Source of the DNA: Arctopsyche grandis
Lineage: Eukaryota > Arthropoda > Insecta > Trichoptera > Hydropsychidae
Length of the DNA stretch: 64,000 bases
Reading direction: 5' to 3'
NCBI RefSeq assembly: GCF_051622035.1
Contig: NC_135355.1
Coordinates: 3,534,001 to 3,598,000, forward strand
Below are positions 21,715 through 32,754 of this stretch, one piece after another (the first letter of the stretch is position 1; each line of letters starts with the position of its first letter). A program made the position numbers and the translations under genes. Below the pieces are notes generated by a model. It searched no databases, was not told the DNA's origin, and saw only the letters and a program-made list of their open reading frames with translations.

Positions 21715-24700
21715 TTAGTCTTCACTAACAGTAAATATGTTTTCGGTTTTGTTTCTTTCTTCCTCTTCTTCAATAGGTTTTTGTATTTTTTTGTTTTTGA
21801 ATACAAGTACTAGTAAATTTTGAGTAGGCAATTCAACAAACAAATACAATATCGCCGATACGCAGTAAGACACAAAAAAGGTTCCAAAGGAAAATATAAA
21901 CTGTAAAATAAAACACATAAAAATTACAAATGTATTTTGATGCAACACAAATAATTATTAATAATAATAATTAGTTAAATTATTATTGACATCAAACTAA
22001 TCAATAAATAATTATATTTTATACTACCAATATAATAAGTGCATTTTCAAATCAATTATATTTTCTTTTTAAGATCAGAAGAAAATTCTCTCAACAAAAT
22101 ACATATTATGAAAATTGTACTTCATCATCACCATCTACAGTCATTCGTCATCCAGTGGGTGAAGGCCTCTCCTATACTCTTCCATAAGTATCTGTTTCCA
22201 TAAGTATTCGTCATCCAAGTGGGTGAAGGCCTCTCCTATACTCTTCCATAAGTATCTGTTTTGGGCAACTCTCATCCATCACATCCCAGATATTTTTCAA
22301 ATATGATCCACCTATCTCCCCTGTGGCCTTCCTTGCACCCTTTCACATTCTCTCTGGTACCATTCGAGCACTTATTTTGTTCTTCTAGCTACGTGATATT
22401 CCTATTGCGATTGCGAGCTCTTTAATTGCATTCCTACACAAATCAACGAAATTTGTCACACTTATCACACCCATATTCCATTTTCTATCTCTTCTCGTAT
22501 TTTCAAGCACACAACTTTCCATGCTCCGGATTCAGCATTCTGGCGTTTTATTACAAAGTTTCATACAAATATAATAAAAAATTTCTTACTACATTGTAAT
22601 GCGAAATGTGGAATGGCAGATGTATATATCCCGAAGAATACCTTTGTATCATAAAATGTGTTAAATAAACGCAATACGTTAATTTGCTTAACACTTGGAA
22701 GCCATCCCATTCCAGAAAGCCTCGCGAAATATCTGATGAATTTACAAAAAGAAAATTATATGCAGTGACAAATTTTATAATTATACATTTACTTGAAGGA
22801 GTTTTAATTACTGTAGCATTTGTGAATAGCTCCTAGAATAAAAGTCATTGCAAAGAAAGCAAATAGCGGTTTGTGGAGAGATACATATACGCTAGCGATT
22901 ATGGGGTCATAAACGTAGTCATCTTTGAAGAAAAGTACTCCACTTAGTATAATAAAAACCAACATTGGCCATGAAAGGTAAAACAATATGCGAAACCACT
23001 GAAAAAATTAATATGTTAAAATATAAGTTAAATTTAAAATAAATAAACTGTTGTTGTTTAAATGCCTTTATTTTCGCCAATGATATGTCTTTTTTTTCCA
23101 TGTAGTAATGCAGATAACCAGCGGTTATGCCAATTGTAGAACCAAAAAGATTTCCTGACACTGTTGAGTATATATTTGTGAACGTTGGATTTTCCTTGAA
23201 ATGATTCATTATGCGACTGTAATTAAGAACGTGATTGAAAACAATTTTATTACAGACGTATCAAAATATAAATTTCAATGTTTAAATGTGCACAAGCGCA
23301 GAATATTCGGATTTTGTATATCAAATAAACATTGAGACAGGTCTGGACTTGTCCAAGCGGAAAGATAGGTTTCAGTCCAGACTTGAGATCGGACCGGAAG
23401 CGTGCCGTTCATTGTTAATTGTTGATGTGTTCTGTTAAATTTTATGAAGAACCTTTTATTTTTGCACTATACATAGCTTTGTAAATAGACCCAAAACGCC
23501 CTTCGTATCCGCCCGAAAAAGCACGCTTCCTATCAGCCCTTTAGTCCAGACAATAGACACGCCAAGCTAAGGTATGTTTATACTAACACAGCATAGACTG
23601 GCACGTAAACATTAGTCCTATAAATATTCTTAAGTACATTCTTTATAGACATATTCATACATTCCATACTATGTACATAGCGTATACGTAACAACAGTAA
23701 CCGACACTATCTATTATAGCCAGCAGCGTGGCTCGGTCGTTGAGCTTCTGCTTAACACTGAGAGGCGCCGAGTTCGATCCCTTGAGCTGACCTCGATTGA
23801 AAAGAATTTTTCTGAGTATATCTGTAATGCTGCTGGTCAGACCAGGATTTGTGACTCCTGGTTGATCGTTTCCTATCAGAGTTTGCCAATTTTCTCTGAT
23901 TTCATTGTTGAAACGATTCCTGATTAAAAATTGGCTAAAAATCCTTCCTACCCACTATGTCACCACTATTTGAGTATGATTAATGTAAATATTACAATAA
24001 AAATGTACAATTCATAGATGTCTCGTTAATTGTCGAGTTTGTCAGTGTCTCGTAATTTAGCGACTTACATATGTATGTATATAATAAAAAATGCTGTATT
24101 GTTTGTAATTTGGCCAGGAAGGCGCATTGGGGTTTACCTGTAATGCCTTCCTAATAAAAAAAAAAAATAAAAAAAAAAAAAAAAAAAAAAAAAAATATTA
24201 TTATTTGGCAGTACTATATATTCATATTGTTTGTCACCGAAACGAATCAATAAGAACTGGTTTTCTTTGGTCAGTATGGAAATATTTGTTCCGACTAATT
24301 GCCGTATGTTCGACTTTCGTGGCCTTACGACCCACGAGCTGGTCTATGTTTTTTGTGCTGGCCACACTGAGACGCGGCCAGCAACACTTCCGCTCCAACC
24401 GTCGCCACTCGAAAACTGATTCGCGGCTCCTTTCCTCGCTCCCGAATAACCAGTTCGAGACTGGTGATGTTTGACGATACTTGGAGACCAACTCCAGTAT
24501 TCGTCCGGGGTGAAGCGAGGAAGCCTGGTCTGTCTTCGTCCCGAAGGCAGCCAACTCTGCCACGCGTGTTTGGTACATAACCTCAAACCATCACGCCACA
24601 AGTTTGTTGTTATACAAAATCCCCCCCCCCCCCCTTATGTCACCCCTTTTGTATACTTAACTTAAAATACAGTTGTTTACAAAACAGATTTACGACCTGT

Positions 24701-27700
24701 AGTCATTGTATTTAATCTCCCGCCATTTTCCTTCTCCCCACATCACACTCACATATACGCACACTGTACGAGAGAGCCATCATCAGCAGAGACCAGACCA
24801 TAGACGACGATCAGCGGGCACATTGGAGGAAAACCTCCCCGACGATCTACCGCCGAGCTCTACAAAACACACCTCAGGTGGCATCTCGATTGAGAACGCC
24901 TGGCGTACGAACAATATTCACAATTTTTCTTTGATCTTGATCAAAACAAGTCTGTACGTGCCGAAACGGACGCTTCTGTATAGTATGAATCAAATGAGTA
25001 TTTTTCGTGCACTGATGTTCCAGGCTGTTTACGTACAGTACTAGATAGTATAAATAGACCTTTAAGGTGCATCCACACAGAATGGAACGTGGCACGTTCT
25101 TTCCTTTTAGATAGTTTTGCACATGTAAAAAAAGCATGTTTTGCGCGCCTCCCTGCGTCGTTTTGCCCTTAACTCGTGGATGACCACTTTAGGTAGAGAA
25201 TGGCGGGACTGACTGTGTAAAAAAATACTTCGGGTGATTCACTATTTAAAACAATACTTCAGCACCACTTGACATATTTGGTCACTTGAATCAATCTTAT
25301 TTATGATCGAAAACCCGATTTACAAATTCGATGAAAAGTGTTAAGCTACACAGAGTGGTACATGTTTTTATGCACATGCAACAAAAACACTAGCACGTCT
25401 TATATAAAGCGTCAAGATCCTTGACAAAAAACACCACCTGGATTGTTTTCGGTTATTGGTTATCCTTGTATTGACATAAGTTGACAGTGATCGATAAATT
25501 TTAATTAGAATTGCCAATTGAAAATGTATGAAAATAATAAATAATGCTGACTTACTCAGAGTATGATGGAACTATTGGGTAATACTTAAATATATACGTT
25601 TGCAGACCAGGAACGATAATTCCAATGATAATTAAAAATCCAAAAACGTATCGAGATATTGATGGAAATTTCCATATAATTATCATCACTAGCGTTCCAT
25701 AACAGTATAATTGCATATCAGCTGCTAAATACCTGAAAAATTACACTGAATTGTATATAATTAGTAGTTTTGTATACATATGTTTGTATCTCTATAAGTT
25801 TGATAGTGAGCTCAAAACATACATATAGCGAAACGTTTAAATCAAATTAATTTTGGATATTGTATTGTTACAATTCTTTTGGATTTTTCAAAAATATAGA
25901 CCTGATTTTAAATCAATACATCTCTGCAACCACGAATCACCACAACAATGAAATTCCTGAAATTTAAGATCAAATAGCTTGGACATCTAAAATGTTCAAT
26001 AACTGGTTGTCCAAGTTGTTCGTCCAAGCTACTCGAATCGTGTCAACCCAGTATCTTATATATAAAAGTATCTTATATAGATTACCAAGTTACTTCGTAG
26101 CAAGTTGTGGGTACGTCTAAATAATTATTTATGTAGATAAAATGTGTCCACCATAATTGTCGACATGCGTCTGCTTCGGTGACTATATTGTCTTGCCATA
26201 ATGGTCCAGATCCCATATAATCATAGATAGTACACAAAAACCCAATAACCACTGCATATACTGGAGTCAATCTGTCAAATATAATACATATGTAGGTAAT
26301 TTTTTAAATAATATTTTGTCCGCTATATTTCGAATGTCATTGTTTTTTTTTAAATATATGTATAAATTGTCTGTCTGTTGTCATTTCGAATGGGCTCGAC
26401 TGGTAAACGAGTAATTGGTAAACACATTGCGATCGCCCTAAAGACAATTTTTGAAACAAAGACTTTTCGGCTGCCAGATGTCCCGCTATACATAGATCCG
26501 TTATGACTTTTGGGCGAGCGCTTTGTGACCAATAATCACCGAACCTAAATTACCATATGCTACGTACACACTAAACCAACGAAGGCCACCTAGACCGATC
26601 AATTCCGGTTCACACACTAACCCAGCAGTCACACACACACTATCATATGACGGCTGAAGAAATTATGCCATTTGTCAACAGTGCCGGTACTTTTTGACGA
26701 AGTATGTTTTAAAGAGCGACTTTTAAAAAACAATTCTTTGATTTTTTTTCGATCATAGTGCGTATCGTGGTAAGTCAAAAAAAGTCGAGGCTACCTGTAT
26801 ATGATTGTTGATGATATAATTTTAGCTCAATCTCGAAAATGTATTTAAATTGTGTATGTTCTGTTTGAACTTTCAATATTTAATTTTAATTTTAATATAT
26901 TAATTATAATTTTATTTTGATTTTTGAATTTTATTTTAATACAATAATAATAGTGTAGCGTATGCAAAAAGGAGCCACCGTTTTTAATTGGTTTCGATGA
27001 TTATATCCAGGCTTAAGTGCATTCGGCTAACAATGGAGACCCCCGAATTGACTTAGTGGTTGGTAACGGCACTCGATCACTTCCTACAAGAGTTCTCAGA
27101 ACTGACAGCGCAAAAGCTTGGGAATGCGTGTTGAGACCTTGGGACTGCGTATCTGGTACGTGCCTAAACAAAGGAGAAGTAAACGGACGTGGAAGATGCA
27201 GTGAGTGACCTGCCCTTTATAACCAGCAGCGTGGTCTAGTGGTGAGTGTTGTATTCTTTCGTGTAAGGTGTCACGGGTTCGATTTCCACTAGAGTCTCGT
27301 TGTTGGCCAGACCTTGGTTTGTTGAGGTCGATCGTTTCTTATCAGAATTTGCCAATTTTTCTGATTTTCATTGGAACGGTTACTGTAAAATTGGCTTTTC
27401 CTATCCAATTTTATATTGCAAACCTAGAGTTATTGTTACATCTTAGGTTTTGCCAGATTTCTCTCCATATATGTATGTCTCTGTGGATGATTCCTGAATG
27501 TAAAAGTTGGAATTGTTACATGAAAAATGTTATTGATCGTATTGTTTACGATGTTTTTAATGTCTGACCATAGATGTCAGGTGTTGTTTCGATTTAAATG
27601 TGTATGTATGTAATAATTATGTATTTAATATATGTAATATACAATTTCTTGAGTCTTATTCTGCTTAGCACACTCGCCGCTTTGGAACAATCTGTTAGGC

Positions 27701-30700
27701 GAGAGTGCATGATTAATTGAAATAAAATAAAATAAAAAATAAGCAGGTACTTAGGCCATATGAAGGCATTCTGGACGGAGCACTGGCTGTGCGTATATAT
27801 CCTTAATCAACCAATAAATGCTGTGAAGCGACTTTGGCCTTTCATTAGGATCCTCCACCCACCCCTATGCAACAATAGTTTTAATTTTGACATTTAATTT
27901 AAATTTTTTACTTTAATTATTATTTTGATATTTTGTACGCTACTTTTCCCAGCTGAATTGGTCTGTGGTGGCCTTCGTTGGTTTAGTGTGTACGTACCAG
28001 TAGACTAAATGTATACATTTGTATGAATATAACATATAACTTTATTTTAATTCTAGTATCAATTCCTTTCCCGTTGAAAACAATGGGCAGAACACTAGTG
28101 CATAAATACAAATAATGTAATTAGTATTACCGTAACCATCGTTCTAGTATCATTCTAAAATATACCCAAATACTTTTTATTTTATTTTTTTCAACGCCAG
28201 TGAGAAAGTTATAAGCCATCAAAAAACTCGACATACAGAAAAAAAACTGAACGACCAAGGCTAGGTTAGTGAAAAATTCCATTCCTCGAACCTGAAAATC
28301 CAAAAACCTTATTTTAGGGTGACCTGTCATGTCACAAGATACATATATAATATTAAAAAATAATTAAATTTAATACAACGGAATGGCACATATGCTTAAA
28401 ATTGTAGATTAAATTTTAAATATTTTTTTCATTTTGGCATTAGAAATGGTGAATATGGCACTAATTCTAAAATTGACGCCATTTTGAATTCGAAACAGAA
28501 TTTTTCACTTATCATAGCGAGAAATACTATGACGGCTTCAATTATACAAGAGAAAAATCTCTTGGCGTTTTAAGATTTTTAAGTTAATTAATTTTTAATT
28601 TAAGTTTTTTAAGATTCCTTATAAAATATATTTTTTACATAAAAATTCTTACTGAGTCAAAGTCTATAGCATTATCAATATACGTCGTGCCGAATGCCAT
28701 TGGTCCATGGAGCAACATTACAACACAGATAATGAAAAAGCGTAGTCCATCTATTGGCTTAAAGGTTTTTTTTCTATTTGATATACTTTCGAAAGTCAGA
28801 TTTCTTCTCCAATTAGATACGATAGAAAATGAAAGAAGAAATCTGTTTCCTGAAACAATGACAGTTTTGTTTAGTGTTAAAGACCATTTTTAATATAGAA
28901 TAATATATTTAAAAGGTTTCTCTAGAGTAAATGTACTCCTCCCGTTAGGTAAAAAAATTTACAAAATGTTAAAATATAAAATTTTTAATTTCGATAATGG
29001 AGATAATTGAGTTCAAAAACTTAAAAAAATGAGGACACCTATAAGGGGAGGTACCACTTCTGGTAAACTTAAAAAATTACATCTTATAGATTAGAATTTC
29101 AGAAACCGATAGTAAGTTTGAGTTCGATAGGACTAATGGTGTTCAAATAATCCCCAAAAAAATGAGGACACCTATAAGGGGAGGTACCACTTCTGGTAAA
29201 CTTAAAAAATTACTTCTTATAGATTAGAATTTCAGAAACCGATAGTAAGTTTGAGTTCGATAGGACTAATGGTGTTCAAATAATCCCCAAAAAAATGAGG
29301 ACACCTATAAGGGGAGGTACCACTTCTGGTAAACTTAAAAAATTACATCTTATAGATTAGAATTTCAGAAACCGATAGTAAGTTTGAGTTCGATAGGACT
29401 AATGGTGTTCAAATAATCCCCAAAAAAATGAGGACACCTATAAGGGGAGGTACCACTTCTGGTAAACTTAAAAAATTACATCTTATAGATTAGAATTTCA
29501 GAAACCGATAGTAAGTTTGAGTTCGATAGGACTAATGGTGTTCAAATAATCCCCAAAATACAGAGACTCACGCACACATATTTATTCTAGATCATGAAAA
29601 CGTGATCACTGATCGATTCACAGTTCGAATCAGTCAAAATCTCGAGTTTGAATTTTCACATGATCACAAAACTTCATCTATTGTTACTACGTACATAGAT
29701 AAAGTAAATAAACAGTAGAAGAAAAAGTTCAAATATGTAAACTTTTTTTAATCCACTAATTTTTTTAATTTTAAGTCAACAGAATATGCACAATTGCATA
29801 CAAGTAAATATGTGAAATAAAGAAAAATTCTTACCTAATTTAGTTTCACGCTTCTTCCGCCACACGTCATAAACAGTTCCAATACCATTCATGATCACTA
29901 TACCCAAAATGATAGCGACATAAACCCAATCAAAGATATTGAATGTTCTGGAATAAACCTTGTCTTCACAATATCGAACAGAAACATTCCCTTCCAATTG
30001 ATACGCTTCTTCTAGTTCTCTAGTCATACATTTTGTAAGCAAACTTTCCACTCTTTCATATGTTGCATTCTGAGAATGCTCCTCGGAGACATTGCATCTT
30101 TTACTTACACAAATGCCTTTATGTAGTATGTCGTGTCTGGAGTGAACCAGTGGTTCCGAACTATATTTCTAAAAAACAATTGGTTATAAATATGATATGT
30201 ATTCTTACTACGAAAACGTTACAATGTATGAGAAATAGGGACGTAGGAAACGGCAATGGTCGGATCACATAGCTAGAAGAATCAATGAGAGATGGACAAA
30301 ATAGTGCTCGAAAGATACATATAAGAGAATGTAAAATTGTACATGGAAGAACATGAGCGGAAAGCATGGGATCACTTGTTCTTGTGCGGTCACCTAGAAA
30401 AGTATAAAAGTGGGAATTGACCATACCAATATTTATGGATGAAATCTCAAAAGAAGCCGGCAAAAATAGGTTTACTTTTATTCAAAATTCATTTGCAACG
30501 ATATTGAAATCTACATATTTTTTAAAAACGTTTTCAACGGCAACTTAAATCGTTTTTTTTTTTTTTGAAATCTGATACATACATACATATGTACATAAAT
30601 AATATTTGGAGTTCCTAAGTCCTGATTTTTTATTTTTTGTAAAAAAATTATTTAGTTGTTACCGTATCTTACATCCATACTTTAATGGGGCATGAAAAAT

Positions 30701-32174
30701 ATTTTTTTATACTTTTCTAAATTTGATATTAAATTTTTCATAACAAAACAGCGAAAAATGAATGGCATACTTAGAGCTTATTGCACGAATTGCCGTATAT
30801 GTAACATAATTTTCGTACGCTATATGACAACACTGATAAAACCCAAGGAAATAATGTGCACACTGTGATAATATACAAAAGTGATAAAGTAAATGTATGT
30901 AGGTAAATTTCAATGTGCACTGATAAGGCTAAATGCAAATTTAAGGTATTTAAAAATATATTAAAATAAGGGGAAATATTGTGGTTAATATATTGTAGGA
31001 AATTCTAACATCTGTTCCCTCCCCCAACTTCAAATATTTAAATAAAAAAGGTTTATATGAGAACCATTGCAATGATTTTGATGGTAAGGTGTTCTTTCTA
31101 TTGAGATTATTGTATACTAGTGAATAGCCCGATGAAATATCATCGCATGGGTATAAAATTATTATGTACCCGTATAAAACTAAAAAAAAATCCGGAACCG
31201 GAACCGTTATTTTCGTAGACTCTCATAGATAGTTTTCAATTCTTTATTTGTAATAATTTTCAATTCTTAAAGTTAACGTTAAAAAAATGTCATTGACCTC
31301 GTGACGTTGAATATTATTATTACACATAGCAAATTACGTGCATATACATATGATGTGTATTTACAACACGTATTCTGGGCGAGGATATGGCGTGCGGCGC
31401 GGGCTCGTTCGGATCGGAGGGTCCGAGGTTCGATTCCCGGCGCCCGCGGTGAATGAAATCAATTTTTTTCTCGAATATCGTCAAAATATAAATAATTTAA
31501 ATTATAATTTTAATTTAATTGAAAATAAATATACAAAAAAATGGTTCAAAACCTCGCTAAATGAAATTATTAAAATTACGTATTTTTATATGGCAAGAAG
31601 GAATATTTCAATTAATGTTTAAAAAAAAGGCGAAATGAAAAATTGGATTTGGCATGATGTCCGTGACCATTAGCTCACGACATCATGCCAGAGTCGCGAC
31701 AAAGTCGTCTCGTCGAAAAATGAATTTATCGATTTTTATCGATTCATTCATTATGTTCGGCGAGAGTTAGGACACACACACACACACCCACACACACACA
31801 CACACAGATTACCGTCTTTATATATATGATGTGCATACCTTTATGAGATACCATATGTCATTGACTGTCTGAGCCTGCAATTGGATGTCAACGACACAAT
31901 ATAATCCACCTGGTTCCAAAAAGCATTCTTCATAAGGATCCAATGTGAACAATGTTGGCAATTTACTATATTCCAATTCTGTAAATAATTAAATTTAACA
32001 TTTTTCCACTTTTTTTTATCGATATTTTGTGTGAACATATTATATATTGATAAATTAAAATACTAAATAAATATTTTTACCATCGATGACTCCTGAATAA
32101 CATGTTTGAAACAAGTTCACGAAGATTATAATGGCAATTGCGCTAATTACATCTTTAAGTGACGTGGTTTGCAT
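21715..32174 (-). CDS. nrf-6-like: nrf-6-like acyltransferase-3 membrane protein, copy C (11 exons)
   Basis: Exons in coding order: 32174-32081, 31978-31839, 30168-29835, 28849-28653, 28291-28131, 26271-26086, 25732-25556, 23216-23048, 22998-22812, 22732-22590, 21900-21715; 1974 nt, about 657 residues. Exon sizes equal copy B except exon 3 (-6), exon 4 (+3) and exon 9 (+6), all multiples of three, so both frames are kept. Signal peptide (AIIIFVNLFQTCYS), NRF cysteines (ICVSKRC), IDGLRFF with a following His, GPLWQ, LWWTHFIYINNY, LSKLTYCVYLTH and tail are all present. No stop or frameshift was found. As in copy B, the exon 8/9 junction is one base out of phase if only GT-AG is allowed. The gene is longer because of intronic insertions. 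Confidence 0.88.
22124..22390 (-). mobile_element. RTE-like LINE 3' fragment in copy C intron 10
   Basis: Counterpart of 5104-5290, with the same CATCATCACC tail on the + strand and CCTGTGGCCTTCCTT motif. It has gained a local direct duplication of about 66 bases (GGGTGAAGGCCTCTCCTATA occurs twice, near 22158 and 22224). Confidence 0.6.
23719..24195 (+). mobile_element. tRNA-derived SINE, full length, copy C intron 7
   Basis: Starts GCCAGCAGCGTGGCTC with a B-box-like GAGTTCGATCCC. A conserved body follows (GATCGTTTCCTATCAGAG, TTTGCCAATTTTCTCTGA), then a tail with AGGAAGGCGCATTGGGG...AATGCCTTCCT and a long A-rich run. The matching intron position of copy B lacks it, so it inserted after the duplication. 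Confidence 0.8.
24287..24913. mobile_element. solo LTR with 5-bp target duplication, copy C intron 7
   Basis: 627 bases starting TGTTCCGACTAATTG and ending GGCGTACGAACA (TG...CA with TGTTC/GAACA inverted ends). They are flanked by ATATT at 24282-24286 and 24914-24918. Copy B shows the uninterrupted site (GAAATATTCACGATTTT). It is richer in G+C than its surroundings, holds a C15-type run, and is unrelated to the other LTR family. Frames in it are not genes. Confidence 0.85.
26954..27874 (+). mobile_element. solo LTR interrupted by a SINE
   Basis: Begins TGTAGCGTATGC and ends CCCCTATGCAACA, with the 4-bp duplication ATAG at 26950-26953 and 27875-27878. Same LTR family as 13758-17241 (GGATCCTCCACCCACCCCTA near the end). 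The SINE sits after CCTTTATA. Confidence 0.8.
27222..27741 (+). mobile_element. tRNA-derived SINE, subtype with CACTCGCC tail
   Basis: Head ACCAGCAGCGTGGTCTAGTGG and GGGTTCGATTTCC, body GATCGTTTCTTATCAGAA, and a 3' part with ACACTCGCCGC...GGCGAGAGTG that can pair as a hairpin. Ends in an AAATAAAATAAAATAAAAAA tail. Confidence 0.8.
28918..29715 (+). repeat. dispersed repeat with four 133-bp tandem units, copy C intron 3
   Basis: Units start GAGGACACCTATAAGGGG at 29031, 29164, 29297 and 29430 and are almost identical. Then comes a unique end ACACACATATTTATTCTAGATC... and TTGTTACTACGTACATAGAT. Single or double units of the family lie at 45540-46160 and, inverted, at 55030-55350. Copy B has no such array in its intron. 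Confidence 0.9.
30225..30350 (+). mobile_element. short RTE-like LINE fragment in copy C intron 2
   Basis: A broken frame reads RRKRQWSDHIARRINERWTK then a stop. It matches the KRLKWQWAGHVARRMDERWTK-type segment near the C-terminus of the RTE at 47085-48415. It is orientated against the host gene and absent from copy B. Confidence 0.7.
31117..31829 (-). mobile_element. Helitron-like element in copy C intron 1/2 boundary, empty site in copy B
   Basis: On the minus strand it starts TCATATATATAAAGACGG at 31829 and ends CGGGCTATTCACTAG at 31117, between host A and T. Removing it gives GTATATGTGCATACC, which matches copy B (GTATATGTCCATACC, 12262-12275). Inside are a (CA)n tract and a GC-rich tRNA-like piece with GAGGTTCGATTCCCGG (31427-31442). 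It is non-autonomous. The insertion point is only about 10 bases from the exon 2 donor. Confidence 0.8.
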
Positions 32175-32213
32175 TTTGCCACTCAGTGGATGCTACTCAG
32201 TGGCTGTCACATT

Positions 32214-32242
32214 ACTGACTAGAGATGAGATGCATTATAAAT
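32214..32242 (-). promoter_or_regulatory. candidate core promoter of copy C (TATA + initiator)
   Basis: Minus-strand GTCAGTAATGTGA (TCAGT at 32218-32214) lies about 42 nt before the ATG, with TTTATAATG about 23 nt upstream of it. It is homologous to the copy B arrangement but 5 nt closer, which may weaken TATA function. Confidence 0.35.
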
Positions 32243-32251
32243 TAAAATATT

Positions 32252-32555
32252 CTTAAAAAAAATTAACAATGTAACTGCTTAATGAATATTTTAATTTGAT
32301 TGCAAATATGTCCTTGTTGGATACGTGTAAAGTATCATACTAAATAATCGTCATTATTTTAATACAATAAGCTGGTACGAGGTTCAATTTTTTTAGTAAA
32401 TTGTATTATTAAATATCATTTTCTTCTCAACCTAACATGTTAAATCTGTATGTATATGCATATACGACTTTTCAAGAGAGCCCATTATTTTAATTTTATA
32501 TCACACATTTATTTGTAAAAAATGACAAACGTATGAAAAAAAAATTTCATAACAT
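32252..32555. repeat. copy C 5' flank, paralogous to copy B flank
   Basis: Matches 12700-12985 but lacks a ~17-base ATTATAAT segment and part of the TTGACTAAATAAACG stretch. Ends where unrelated DNA with repeated GATCGAAAA words and then the jockey-like LINE begin. Confidence 0.7.
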
Positions 32556-32754
32556 AATATGAGCGTTTCGGGTCAACCTCACCGCACCGAAAGTGAAAAG
32601 ATCGAAAAAGCAAATATCGGAAGGCAAAGATCGAAAATTGAAAGATCTGAAGTCGAAAGATAAAAAAGGGTGCATGGTAAACGGTACTATGTATATATAA
32701 TATATATGAGTAGCATGTGGTAAAATTATCTCTCTTTTGGTCATACAGCCTTGT

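Larger units (their letters stand above)
26559..27998. mobile_element. palindromic-end MITE carrying LTR and SINE, copy C intron 5
   Basis: Ends TGCTACGTACACACTAAACC (left) and the inverse of TGGTACGTACACACTAAACC (right) match over about 33 bases. The interior has AT-rich stretches and GTACGCTACT words seen in other family members (50740-51668, 53449-53632). It is interrupted by a solo LTR (26954-27874), itself interrupted by a SINE (27222-27741). Confidence 0.7.

Noticed and set aside
23000..23209. 96-codon minus frame reading through copy C exon 8 into exon 9
   Set aside because: It reads exon 9 in the wrong frame; the conserved WFRILFY frame shows an intron must be removed.
24234..24601. 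Frames of 85-115 codons on both strands
   Set aside because: They lie within the 627-bp solo LTR and have no recognisable domain.
31380..31450. tRNA-like sequence with GGTTCGATTCCC
   Set aside because: Ends could pair (GGGCG/CGCCC) but the T-stem has mismatches and no clear anticodon arm; it lies inside a Helitron and is better seen as a tRNA-like or SINE-derived piece.
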